Below are positions 50,853-58,782 of a stretch of DNA of 64,000 nt, piece by piece; within the stretch, counting starts at the first letter, position 1; every line of letters starts with the position of its first letter. The position numbers and the translations under genes were made by a program. The stretch comes from Lachnospiraceae bacterium (lineage in GTDB: Bacteria; Bacillota; Clostridia; Lachnospirales; Lachnospiraceae): assembly GCA_910575105.1 (NCBI GenBank), contig CAJTDK010000007.1:62001-126000 (forward strand), read 5' to 3'. The notes under the pieces were generated by a model. The model worked only from the letters and a program-made list of their open reading frames with translations. It was not told the DNA's origin and did not search any database.

Positions 50853-52197
50853 CCACTTCCCCTCCGTAAATACTAATCTCCAATATCCGTTTTGTTTTGT
50901 CCGTAACCTGATATGCCTGGCTCTGCCTGTAACCAGCGATCCACATAATCTCGCTGCCATCCGCCGCAAGCCATATGCCGTCTCTTTCTTCCCGGGGGAT
51001 CTTGGCATTAATAAAGTACTGTTTTAGCTTCTGGGTCCTCCCCTCTTTATCAATCACAATATAATCCCCAGGCTCACGGTGTCTGATTTTTACAGTATTG
51101 GTAATTATATCATAATCAAACCATTTCGTGTAGTTTTTTTGCGAAAATGTTATGGATTCCACATTTTTTTCAAATATCCGCATTTGAAATACCGGATTTT
51201 CCGCCACTTTTTCTTCGGCATCCTGTCTTCTAAGGCAGATTCCTTCATAGCTTCTGGCCGCCTCCAGTCCGTAAGGCAGGCTGATCCTCCGCCCCACCTG
51301 CCGCTCCATAAGCTGCTGCACGGCTTTTACATGTACATCTCCCACATCCTTCCTTCTGCCTGCCGCCTCGCAGATCAAAGAAAGGATCACTTCGTCCTTC
51401 AACGCCCCCGGCACCTGCCCGTACTTATCCTTTAAGATCACGATCCCGCCGTCTTTTCCCTCTCTCCTGCACTGTTCCATGTACCGCGCCGTCTCCGCCT
51501 CCAGATATTCCCCGATGATTTTAAGCTTCGCCGCGCACTCTGCGATATGGACAACGGCCTTTTCATTCACTTTCTCCTCCAGATAAGGGATCACGCGGTT
51601 GCGGAGCCGGTTTCTCGTATAATGATCCTCCAGATTCGTCTCATCTGTACAATAAGATATTCCCCTTTTTTCCAGATATGATTCAATCTCTGCACGTTCC
51701 AGACAGAGAAGAGGGCGGATCCACACGCCATTTTTCGGGGATATTCCTCCCATACCTCTAAGTCCTGTCCCCCGGCACAGATTCCACAGCACTGTCTCCG
51801 CATTGTCATTCATATGATGGGCCAGCGCGATGCAGCTCCCCCCCTGCTTGCTCACCGCCTCCAGGAAACAGGCCCTGCGCACCTCCCGCCCCGCTTCTTC
51901 CACGGTAAGCGCGTGCTCTCTTGCATATGCTTTTACATCCTCATGGTACACAAGAAGCTCTACCCCTTCCCGACAGCAGACTTCCCGCACATAGTCCTCA
52001 TCCCTGTCCGCCGTCTTTCCCCGGAGCCCATGATGGACATGCACTGCCAAAAGCCCAAAACCGATCTCCGCCTTAAGCTTTAACAGTATAAAAAGCAGAC
52101 ATATGGAATCCGCTCCTCCCGATACGCCTGCAATCACTTTATCTTTACTTTCAAGCATCTGCCATGCCTTGATATACGCTCTGACCTTTTTATACAT
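50773..52197 (-). CDS. tilS: tRNA(Ile)-lysidine synthetase
   Basis: A 474-residue protein from the ATG at 52197 (MYKKVRAYIKAWQM), with AAAGG eight bases upstream; the ATG at 52221 is less family-like. The PP-loop SGGADS (GVSGGADSICLLF) and HHGLRG, CRGTGLRGMGGISP, ENPV-region and the C-terminal TilS domain (KIRHREPGDYI, KLKQYFINAKIPREERDGIW) are all present. It makes lysidine at C34 of tRNA-Ile. The last ~26 residues lie within hpt in another frame and have the low-complexity look of an accidental extension. Confidence 0.95.
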   Translation of the reverse strand: MYKKVRAYIKAWQMLESKDKVIAGVSGGADSICLLFILLKLKAEIGFGLLAVHVHHGLRGKTADRDEDYVREVCCREGVELLVYHEDVKAYAREHALTVEEAGREVRRACFLEAVSKQGGSCIALAHHMNDNAETVLWNLCRGTGLRGMGGISPKNGVWIRPLLCLERAEIESYLEKRGISYCTDETNLEDHYTRNRLRNRVIPYLEEKVNEKAVVHIAECAAKLKIIGEYLEAETARYMEQCRREGKDGGIVILKDKYGQVPGALKDEVILSLICEAAGRRKDVGDVHVKAVQQLMERQVGRRISLPYGLEAARSYEGICLRRQDAEEKVAENPVFQMRIFEKNVESITFSQKNYTKWFDYDIITNTVKIRHREPGDYIVIDKEGRTQKLKQYFINAKIPREERDGIWLAADGSEIMWIAGYRQSQAYQVTDKTKRILEISIYGGEVDGGDGKGVDSRRGGREEDRGDWKADQ

Positions 52198-52357
52198 CTT
52201 CCGACCTTTTTCCGCAAACATTAATTAGTCCTGCCTGAGAGCCGCGCACGATGCTGTCCACATGGAATCTGCGCGGCGCCGCCATAAAAACGGCTCTTCT
52301 GCCAGACATGCTGTCTTTAATATATAAAATTTCCGCCCAAAATGCAAGTTTATCATC

Positions 52358-52443
52358 GTTATCTGTTTCACTCGATACTATTTCCTACGGCTTTACACTG
52401 GCTGCAAAGGCTGTAAAGAAGTGATTCAGGAGTGAACAGTAAC
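52358..52443 (+). repeat. MITE-like element with GTTA.CTGTT.CACTC terminal inverted repeats
   Basis: The left end GTTATCTGTTTCACTC and right end GAGTGAACAGTAAC are near-perfect inverted repeats. An inner CTTTACA/TGTAAAG pair flanks CTGGCTGCAAAGGC, so the 86 bases can fold into a long hairpin. It sits between tilS and spoIIE, right at the spoIIE stop, and has no transposase. Related motifs occur in other intergenic places in the window. Confidence 0.6.
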
Positions 52444-53847
52444 TTATAATTTCCACAGTCCCACCGCCATGATCGTCATATCGTCCGTGGGCTTCTCGCC
52501 GCTCCACTCCAGCACCCGCCCGAGCAGGCAGTGCGCCAGCTCCTTCGGATTCACTGTGTTCGCCTCCCGGATAAATTCTGCCATCAGCGTGTCCTGCTCC
52601 TTCGCCGGAAGCGCGTCCATCACCCCATCGGTGACCATGATGACAAAATCCCCGGATAAAAGCTCCCTTTTTACCGATTCTATCTCCATGTCCTTGATCA
52701 CCCCGATAGGCAGCGTCGCAGAAGCGATTCGTTCCACGCAGTCCCCGCTCCTGATAAATGTAGCGGAAGCCCCCGCCTTCACGAACTCGCAGCTCCCGGT
52801 ATAAAGGTCGAACAGGCATACGTCTATGGTGGAAAATCTCACGTCCTCGCGCCCGATGACCAGCGCAGTATTCATGATCTCAATGGCCGTCTTTGCCGGA
52901 AATCCCGCCTCTAACAGCTCCTCTAACATCTCCACCACCATCGTGCTCTCCCTGCACGCCTCCTCGCCGGAGCCCATGCCGTCAGAGATGGCCATCCCCT
53001 TTTTACCGCCTGGCAGGTCTGCCATGAGAAAGGTGTCCCCCGAGGTCTGCTCGCAGTCTTTCCCGATCCTGGCCACCCCCTGGAGCGTCTGAAACCGGGC
53101 GCTCTCCACACAGGCAATGGTGCAGTACTGCGCCCCTACGATGGGCCGCTCACCTTGCTGCGGCATCATCACCCTGCCGACACAGTTCCCCACCTCATAG
53201 GCCAGCTCCTTTGTGGCGACGCAGATTCCCTTCGCCGCCTTCACCGTCAGGTGTATCTCATATTTCCCCTGGGAGGTAACGTAAAACACAGAGGACATCA
53301 TCTTTATCCCTATCTTCTTGAGCCTGTTCTTGATCTTCTTCTCCAGATGCTCGTCCTCAAAAATACCTGCGTCAAGTTCTCTTGTCGTATACTGGAGAAG
53401 CTTGGCAAAGCTGTTTAGCTGTCCCGCGAACCCTTCCCGGTTCTGCACGATCTTATTATTCCACAGGAGGATCTTCTTGGCATTCTCATAGACCTCCAGA
53501 GTCTCCCTTAAGAATCTGGGCGCATACAGGCACTTCTTCTGCAGTCCTCTCTTAAGCTCCACATTCAGCTCCGCCCCGTAATCTTCCACCGCGCAGAGAA
53601 TTTCATACATCATCTGGTACGTGTAGATCCGGTTCTCCTGAAGGCAGGTTTCCCTCTGTTCACAATTTTCACACACCTTGTCCGTGATCTTGTGAAACAT
53701 CTCCTCAAATTCTTCTCTGGAAAAATTGCCCTTGTAGCCCTCCAGCGTAAAAAACGTCTTTGAAAGATGCATCATCGAATCTGCAAATTTATCCATCTGT
53801 ATGACATACGGATTGATAAATGCACCTTTTTCCCTGATTTCTCCCAT
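52444..53847 (-). CDS. spoIIE: SpoIIE-family protein phosphatase lacking the membrane domain
   Basis: A 467-residue protein. The C-terminal PP2C domain has the expected metal-binding aspartates: SGDTF (about D271), ISDGMGSG (D289), VTDGVMDAL (D407) and DDMTIMAVG (about 456). Before it lies a helical regulatory region with CENCEQRETC (about 59-68), also typical of SpoIIE. The roughly ten membrane helices at the N-terminus of B. subtilis SpoIIE (827 residues) are absent: the protein starts at MGEIREKGAFINPYVIQMD with no hydrophobic segment. Its place next to divIC and tilS is that of spoIIE. In Bacillus SpoIIE dephosphorylates SpoIIAA to activate sigma-F. Confidence 0.9.
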   Translation of the reverse strand: MGEIREKGAFINPYVIQMDKFADSMMHLSKTFFTLEGYKGNFSREEFEEMFHKITDKVCENCEQRETCLQENRIYTYQMMYEILCAVEDYGAELNVELKRGLQKKCLYAPRFLRETLEVYENAKKILLWNNKIVQNREGFAGQLNSFAKLLQYTTRELDAGIFEDEHLEKKIKNRLKKIGIKMMSSVFYVTSQGKYEIHLTVKAAKGICVATKELAYEVGNCVGRVMMPQQGERPIVGAQYCTIACVESARFQTLQGVARIGKDCEQTSGDTFLMADLPGGKKGMAISDGMGSGEEACRESTMVVEMLEELLEAGFPAKTAIEIMNTALVIGREDVRFSTIDVCLFDLYTGSCEFVKAGASATFIRSGDCVERIASATLPIGVIKDMEIESVKRELLSGDFVIMVTDGVMDALPAKEQDTLMAEFIREANTVNPKELAHCLLGRVLEWSGEKPTDDMTIMAVGLWKL

Positions 53848-53880
53848 CTTGATCTGCTCCCCTTATTTTGCAATTGATGT

Positions 53881-53913
53881 CAAAAAAGCTTTAGGATATA
53901 TATCCTAAAGCTT
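53881..53913 (-). terminator. Perfect 28-base palindromic terminator after divIC
   Basis: On the minus strand AAGCTTTAGGATAT and its exact reverse complement form one palindrome, followed by TTTTTTG. It lies between divIC and spoIIE, so spoIIE may need its own promoter. Confidence 0.82.
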
Positions 53914-53929
53914 ATCATTCGTACCGGCA

Positions 53930-54262
53930 TCACTCTGCCTTAAATATAATTTCATCTTCATAGACCAGACCCAGCTTCTCTCTGGCCATGTCTTCTATAT
54001 ATTCGTCTGTACCTACATATTCTTCCAGTTTTTCAATCTCTTTTGCCTTCTGCTCTTCTTCCTTTATCTGCTTCTGCAGTTCAATCTCCTGCTCTTTATA
54101 CGCCCTCTCCTTCGCCTTAAGCGTCATACTGTTCACAAACACGATGGCGCCCAGCAGTACGATCACAACACTTACTACAAGCACACTTCTCTTGTGCCCG
54201 TTAAGACGCCGCTTCTGCCTGCTGTGCCTCTGGCGTCGCTCCTGTTTCATCTTTTTCATCAT
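53930..54262 (-). CDS. divIC: Septum formation initiator DivIC/FtsB-type
   Basis: A 110-residue bitopic protein: basic N-terminus (RRQRHSRQKRRLNGHKR), one membrane helix (about 28-47), then a heptad coiled coil (KERAYKEQEIELQKQIKEEE) and the short DivIC domain (YIEDMAREKLGLVYEDEIIF). It is part of the FtsL-DivIC-DivIB division complex. It follows yabQ, as in Bacillus. Confidence 0.93.
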   Translation of the reverse strand: MMKKMKQERRQRHSRQKRRLNGHKRSVLVVSVVIVLLGAIVFVNSMTLKAKERAYKEQEIELQKQIKEEEQKAKEIEKLEEYVGTDEYIEDMAREKLGLVYEDEIIFKAE

Positions 54263-54374
54263 TTATACTCACCCTTGCTGACAGGTACAATCCTTATCGT
54301 TAATTAATCTTTATCTTAGCTTTTTTTTTTATTTTTCGCAAGATTTAAAAAACGAAATTAACGTAGATTTTTTT

Positions 54375-54659
54375 TCACCCTTTTGTAAAACGCCTGATCA
54401 CAGCTTCGCAAAAAAGCGTCCCAAATACAAGTCCTAGTATAAAATACCATCGGATACTACCATCGCTTGTATGGTAAATTTGCACAAACACATACAGCGC
54501 GGCTCCGAGCCAGAAAAAAATGTCCTCAATTCCGATGATAAGCAGACTGTGTTCTACTAATTGACGGAAAACAACGATGCTCTGATACACCAGGCGCAGC
54601 ATGGTTCCGGTGACTACAGACACCAGAAATATGATCACTTCTTCCCTGATTTCCGGCAT
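54375..54659 (-). CDS. yabQ: Spore cortex biosynthesis protein YabQ
   Basis: A 94-residue membrane protein with about three to four helices (IIFLVSVVTGTMLRLVYQ, LLIIGIEDIFFWLGAALYV, WYFILGLVFGTLFCEAVI). The DIFFWLGAALYVF segment is the YabQ family core. YabQ is needed for cortex formation in B. subtilis. Its ATG lies just after the yabP stop. Confidence 0.92.
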   Translation of the reverse strand: MPEIREEVIIFLVSVVTGTMLRLVYQSIVVFRQLVEHSLLIIGIEDIFFWLGAALYVFVQIYHTSDGSIRWYFILGLVFGTLFCEAVIRRFTKG

Positions 54660-54662
54660 CTG

Positions 54663-54953
54663 TTACCTGAACAGCTTGGAAAACAGGTTCTCACCCTGCT
54701 TCACTCCCGCATGGACATCCGAATACGAGATGCTGTCGATATTTCCCGACATATCCACCTCGCCCTTCTCCAGATTCAGACGGTTCACATGCAGATCTGT
54801 CCCTTTTACCATCATCATCCCCTGTTCCGTCTCCAGAAGGATCTCATTCAGGTCAAACGATAAAACATCCAGTACTCCTGTTACCAGACTCGTCTTGCGG
54901 TTATTGACAACCAGTTTATGATTTTTTTGTGCGGTCCTATCTTCCATACACAT
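54663..54953 (-). CDS. yabP: Sporulation protein YabP
   Basis: A 96-residue protein from the ATG at 54953 (AAAGG five bases upstream). Family segments: NHKLVVNNRKTSLVTGVLDV, DLNEILLETEQGMMMVKGTD and LHVNRLNLEKGEVDMSGNID. YabP is required for cortex assembly and is a neighbour of yabQ in spore formers. Confidence 0.95.
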   Translation of the reverse strand: MCMEDRTAQKNHKLVVNNRKTSLVTGVLDVLSFDLNEILLETEQGMMMVKGTDLHVNRLNLEKGEVDMSGNIDSISYSDVHAGVKQGENLFSKLFR

Positions 54954-54996
54954 CACAACCTTTCTTAATAATCATATGAAAGGTTGTTCGTATTTA

Positions 54997-55236
54997 TTAC
55001 AGATATTTGAACAAACCAGAAGCTTCTTCTTTTTTCGTCGTCTCCTTGATGTCGAGGACTTCCACCTTCACCGCCTTTGTCCCGAACTGGATCTCGATGA
55101 TATCGCCCGCTTTGACCTTAACGGACGCCTTCGCTACGCTGCCGTTCACCGTGACACGCCCGGCGTCGCACGCTTCATTGGCTACCGTCCGCCGCTTGAT
55201 CAGGCGGGATACTTTTAAAAATTTGTCTAATCTCAT
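54997..55236 (-). CDS. rqcP: S4-domain RNA-binding protein RqcP (YabO/Hsp15-like)
   Basis: A 79-residue S4 domain: MRLDKFLKVSRLIKRRTVAN, AGRVTVNGSVAKASVKVKAG. In Bacillus RqcP (YlmH/YabO-type) assists RqcH in Ala-tailing on stalled ribosomes. It precedes yabP in the conserved order hup-yabO-yabP-yabQ-divIC. Confidence 0.93.
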   Translation of the reverse strand: MRLDKFLKVSRLIKRRTVANEACDAGRVTVNGSVAKASVKVKAGDIIEIQFGTKAVKVEVLDIKETTKKEEASGLFKYL

Positions 55237-55253
55237 ATTTTCACCTCACATCC

Positions 55254-55287
55254 CAAAAAAAGACAGAGAGCCAAAGACCCTCTGCCT
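55254..55287 (-). terminator. Terminator of hup
   Basis: On the minus strand AGGCAGAG pairs with CTCTGTCT with one mismatch, followed by TTTTTTT. Confidence 0.8.
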
Positions 55288-55302
55288 GTTTATCCTCAGG
55301 AA

Positions 55303-55578
55303 TTACTCATTCACAGCATCCTTCAACGCTTTTCCGGCTTTGAACTTCGGAGCCTTACATGCCTCAATGTTCATCACCTTGCCTGTCTGCGGATTCCTTC
55401 CTTCTCTTGCAGCTCTCTTTGATATCTCAAAAGTACCGAATCCAACTAACTGAACCTTGTGCTCCTTCTTCAGTTCTTCTGTTACAACATCAACAAAAGC
55501 CTTCAAAGCCTTCTCGGAATCTTTCTTGGACAATTCTGCTCTGTCAGCAATTGCTGCAACTAATTCTGTTTTGTTCAT
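55303..55578 (-). CDS. hup: HU-family DNA-binding protein
   Basis: A 91-residue protein: MNKTELVAAIADRAELSKKD, VQLVGFGTFEISKRAAREG, RNPQTGKVMNIEA, with the family's beta-arm. It compacts DNA as a dimer. Its promoter is close to consensus, and its own terminator allows high, independent expression. Confidence 0.98.
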   Translation of the reverse strand: MNKTELVAAIADRAELSKKDSEKALKAFVDVVTEELKKEHKVQLVGFGTFEISKRAAREGRNPQTGKVMNIEACKAPKFKAGKALKDAVNE

Positions 55579-55878
55579 GGATAATTTCCTCCTCTTGTTA
55601 TCACCTAAAATACCATTTTAGTCTTTACTTTTTAAGCGGTAACACATAGTATTCCTCTATGTTTTTTGCGCCTCATGTTATAGTTATAACTATTTTCCTG
55701 TGGTTTGTCAAGGACATTTCCCTTTTTTGAACTGTTTTTACGTGTTACGGTTTAAATTAGGATTGTGTATTCACTGTACGTCCTGTAAAAAGTGGTACAA
55801 GTAAGCAAAATCATCCATGAAAGTTTACCTTGGGTAAGGAGTATGGCAGACATTTCCCAGATCCGGCTGCAAATGCTC
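55579..55878. other. Intergenic spacer upstream of hup
   Basis: About 300 bases holding the hup promoter. No other gene or stable structure is visible. Confidence 0.5.
55683..55711 (-). promoter_or_regulatory. Promoter of hup
   Basis: On the minus strand TTGACA (55711-55706), a 17-base spacer and TATAAC (55688-55683). Confidence 0.8.
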
Positions 55879-57609
55879 TTACAGCATGGAATCGATCATA
55901 GCAATGACTTTCTCTCCAAGGCTCTTCGACTTCTCATCCGCGTCCGCCAAGGATGTCCCCTTGATGCCATAATAGAACTTCACCTTCGGCTCCGTACCGG
56001 ACGGCCTTACGCAAAGCCATGCGTCGTCTGTCAGGTCGTAGTACAGTACGTTGGATGCCGGGAGCCCGGTTCCGGTAACTTCGCCTGTCTTAAGATCCCT
56101 GATCGTATCCGCCTGGTAATCTCTTGCCTTTAGCACCTGATATCCGCCGAATTCGGCCGGCGGATTCTTTCTCAATGTATCGAGGATGTCCTGAATCTTC
56201 TGAAGCCCTTCGATCCCCTTCAATGTGATGGACTGGATATCATCCTTGTAGTATCCGTACTTCTCATACATGTCCACCATAGCGTCCCACAAAGTCTTGC
56301 CCTGTGTCTTATAGTAAGCCGCCGCCTCGCACAGCGCCATCGTTGCCACGATCGCATCCTTATCTCTTGCGTGCGTCCCGATCAGGCATCCGTAGCTCTC
56401 CTCGAAGCCGAACAGGTAATTGCCTTTCCCCGTCGTCTCAAAGCCAAGGATCTGCTGCCCGATGTACTTAAAGCCTGTCAGCACCTCGATAAGCCCCGCG
56501 TTGTACTCCTTGGCGATGGCATCCGCCATGTTGGAAGTAACGATGGTCTTGATCAGGTATCCGTCGTCCGGAAGTCCCTTAATCTCCTTACGCTGTCCGA
56601 TCTCGTAATCTGCAAGAAGACAGCCTGACATGTTGCCGGTCAATGTATGGTATACGCCGTCCTTATCCTTCACGCGCACACCGAGCCTGTCCGCGTCCGG
56701 GTCAGTTGCGAGCACGAGATCCGCATCGACCTCCTTCGCAAGCTTAAGGCCAAGCTCAAATGCCTCCTCCGCTTCCGGGTTCGGGTAGGAAACGGTCGGG
56801 AATTCCCCGTCCGGCAGCTCCTGCTCCTTTACGACATATACACGCTTAAATCCAAGCTCCTTCAAGATGCGCCTTGCCGGAACATTACCTGTCCCGTGGA
56901 GCGGACTGTATACGATCTTGATCTCGTCTCCTGCCGCGTCGATGGCATCCTGGTGCAGCACCTGCGTCTTTAACTCTGCAATGTATCCGTCGTCCACCTC
57001 CGCGCCGATCACCTGGTAGAGCCCTGCTGACTTCGCCTCGTCAAGAGTCATGGTCTTCACGGTACTGTAGTCTGTCACCGCCTTTACCTCATCCATGATG
57101 CCCTTATCGTGAGGCGGTGTGATCTGGGCGCCGTCCTCCCAGTATACCTTGTAGCCGTTGTACTCCGGCGGATTGTGGCTCGCCGTGATATTGATCCCGG
57201 CGATGCATCCAAGCTTCCTCACTGCGTAGGAAAGCTCCGGCGTCGGGCGGAGCGCGTCAAACACATACGCCTTAATCCCGTTAGCCGCAAGGCAGAGCGC
57301 CGCCTCATCCGCAAATTCCGGCGACATACGCCTGGAATCGTAGGCGATGGCAACGCCTTTATCTTTGGCATCTTTTGCCGTAATATAATTAGCAAGCCCC
57401 TGCGTCGCCTTCCTGACTGTATAGATATTCATACGGTTCGTTCCCGCGCCGATAATACCTCTGAGTCCTGCAGTACCAAATTCGAGATCTTTATAAAAGC
57501 GTTCTTTTATCTCATTATCATCGTCTGCAATTTTCTTCAGTTCCTCCCTTGTTGCTTCATCAAAATACGGATCATTGATCCATGCTTCGTACCGTTCGCG
57601 ATATTCCAT
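55879..57609 (-). CDS. pgcA: Phosphoglucomutase/phosphomannomutase
   Basis: A 576-residue alpha-D-phosphohexomutase. The phosphoserine loop is ITASHNPPEYNGYKVYW, the magnesium loop is LATDPDADRLGVRV, the sugar-binding loop is GFEESYGCLIG, and the phosphate-binding RPSGTEPKVKFY is near the C-terminus. It interconverts glucose 1- and 6-phosphate, feeding glycogen (with glgB here) and cell-wall/lipid glycan synthesis. AGGAGG precedes the ATG; single-gene unit. Confidence 0.95.
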   Translation of the reverse strand: MEYRERYEAWINDPYFDEATREELKKIADDDNEIKERFYKDLEFGTAGLRGIIGAGTNRMNIYTVRKATQGLANYITAKDAKDKGVAIAYDSRRMSPEFADEAALCLAANGIKAYVFDALRPTPELSYAVRKLGCIAGINITASHNPPEYNGYKVYWEDGAQITPPHDKGIMDEVKAVTDYSTVKTMTLDEAKSAGLYQVIGAEVDDGYIAELKTQVLHQDAIDAAGDEIKIVYSPLHGTGNVPARRILKELGFKRVYVVKEQELPDGEFPTVSYPNPEAEEAFELGLKLAKEVDADLVLATDPDADRLGVRVKDKDGVYHTLTGNMSGCLLADYEIGQRKEIKGLPDDGYLIKTIVTSNMADAIAKEYNAGLIEVLTGFKYIGQQILGFETTGKGNYLFGFEESYGCLIGTHARDKDAIVATMALCEAAAYYKTQGKTLWDAMVDMYEKYGYYKDDIQSITLKGIEGLQKIQDILDTLRKNPPAEFGGYQVLKARDYQADTIRDLKTGEVTGTGLPASNVLYYDLTDDAWLCVRPSGTEPKVKFYYGIKGTSLADADEKSKSLGEKVIAMIDSML

Positions 57610-57660
57610 TATCTGTACCTCCTGTCTCGCTATTGCTGTTAATTATTATACACCAACAGC

Positions 57661-58668
57661 CTACAAATGAAAAGCAAATATATTCTCCATAAAGCGTTCT
57701 TTCTCTTTTGTCTGCCGGATCGCCGTATTTAATTTCTCCACATTCTTCACGGAAATCCATGCTTTATTGGAATGATAATAGGAATTGGCGATCTTCCAGA
57801 ATTTTTCCGGATAAGCAAGGCGGATCTTCAAATACTCCATCTCGGTGTCAGACAGCGGGCAGATCGCGGAGTAGGCATTGAGCATATTGTCCCCCAGCCG
57901 CTCCTTCCAGCCGTGCTTTTCCATGACCTTCCGGAAAAAATAATACAGATCCTCCACCTGTATATCCTGCTTGAACTTATCAAAATTCGTTGTCGCGAGA
58001 ATCTGCGCCGCAGATCCGTACATTTCCTCGCTTTTCATCAGAATGTTGTGGTAATTATACTCCCCGTGGGTCAGGCAGTTCCCCGCAGCGCTCTCCTGAT
58101 AAAGCCTCTCATAATCCGACTTTGCAAGCATATCGCCCGCAATCTGCGCCCACTGGTACATGGCGTCAAAATGCTTCAAAAAAGCGATCTCGAATTCTCC
58201 CTTCGATGTCTGCGAGCGGACGAACCGCCGGACCTTCCTTAACTCCCTGTCATGGCGCTCATATTCCTGGCAGAGACGTTCCGTCTTCGTTCCCTGGGAA
58301 AGCTTCACCCGCATGATCATGTGGAGCTTTGCCAGATTCCCCGATGCCTCTAAAAGCTCTGCCGGCTTTTTCAAGTCGCATTCCCGCCCCCTAAACCAGC
58401 GCCGCAGCATATATTTCTTCCCATCCTCAAAGTCTGTGATATAGTCCCCGTCCGCATTGGGTTCAATGTAGTCCACGCCGTCATAACCGTGCTCCATCAG
58501 ATGTGCGTACAGCTCGCACAGCGAGAGGATGCGTCCTGCCGGCGCCGACACCTCTTTTAGGAGAAATACCCCCCGGCTTGTGTCGCATAAAACAGCACCC
58601 CTCACTTTACGGGTGCTGTTTACGTCAATGTTATATTTTTCCAAAATGTTCCTATCATAATCCTGCAT
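57661..58668 (-). CDS. CotS-family spore coat protein (kinase-like fold)
   Basis: A 335-residue protein of the CotS/YsxE family: GVFLLKEVSAPAGRI with the strand-3 lysine, the catalytic-loop-like LTHGEYNYHNIL, and a metal-site region TTNFDKFKQDIQVEDLYYFF. These are choline-kinase/APH-like folds found in spore coats of Bacillus and Clostridium. HGEYN instead of HGDxN and NFD in place of DF/WD suggest weak or altered kinase chemistry. A perfect hairpin with a T-run lies inside the coding region near its start (58590-58621). Confidence 0.88.
   Translation of the reverse strand: MQDYDRNILEKYNIDVNSTRKVRGAVLCDTSRGVFLLKEVSAPAGRILSLCELYAHLMEHGYDGVDYIEPNADGDYITDFEDGKKYMLRRWFRGRECDLKKPAELLEASGNLAKLHMIMRVKLSQGTKTERLCQEYERHDRELRKVRRFVRSQTSKGEFEIAFLKHFDAMYQWAQIAGDMLAKSDYERLYQESAAGNCLTHGEYNYHNILMKSEEMYGSAAQILATTNFDKFKQDIQVEDLYYFFRKVMEKHGWKERLGDNMLNAYSAICPLSDTEMEYLKIRLAYPEKFWKIANSYYHSNKAWISVKNVEKLNTAIRQTKEKERFMENIFAFHL
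58590..58621 (-). other. Terminator-like hairpin inside the CotS-like gene
   Basis: AAACAGCACCC (58590-58600) pairs over 11 bases with GGGTGCTGTTT (58611-58621); on the minus strand TTTTATG follows. It lies about 50-80 bases downstream of the start codon, inside the coding region (codons for STRKVRGAVLCD). Confidence 0.6.
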
Positions 58669-58736
58669 ATTGACATCCCCTGCACTCTACATTACATGTT
58701 CTTTTTAAAGTATGATGCAAAAAGCAGAAATATGAT

Positions 58737-58770
58737 TCCGGGCGCAGACTTTTTTCGCCTGCGCCCGGAT
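58737..58770 (-). terminator. GC-rich terminator hairpin after cca
   Basis: CCGGGCGCAG pairs with CTGCGCCCGG around ACTTTTTTCGC. The T-run after the stem is better on the plus strand (ATTATCTTTT), so it could act in both directions. Confidence 0.65.
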
Positions 58771-58782
58771 TATCTTTTCACT

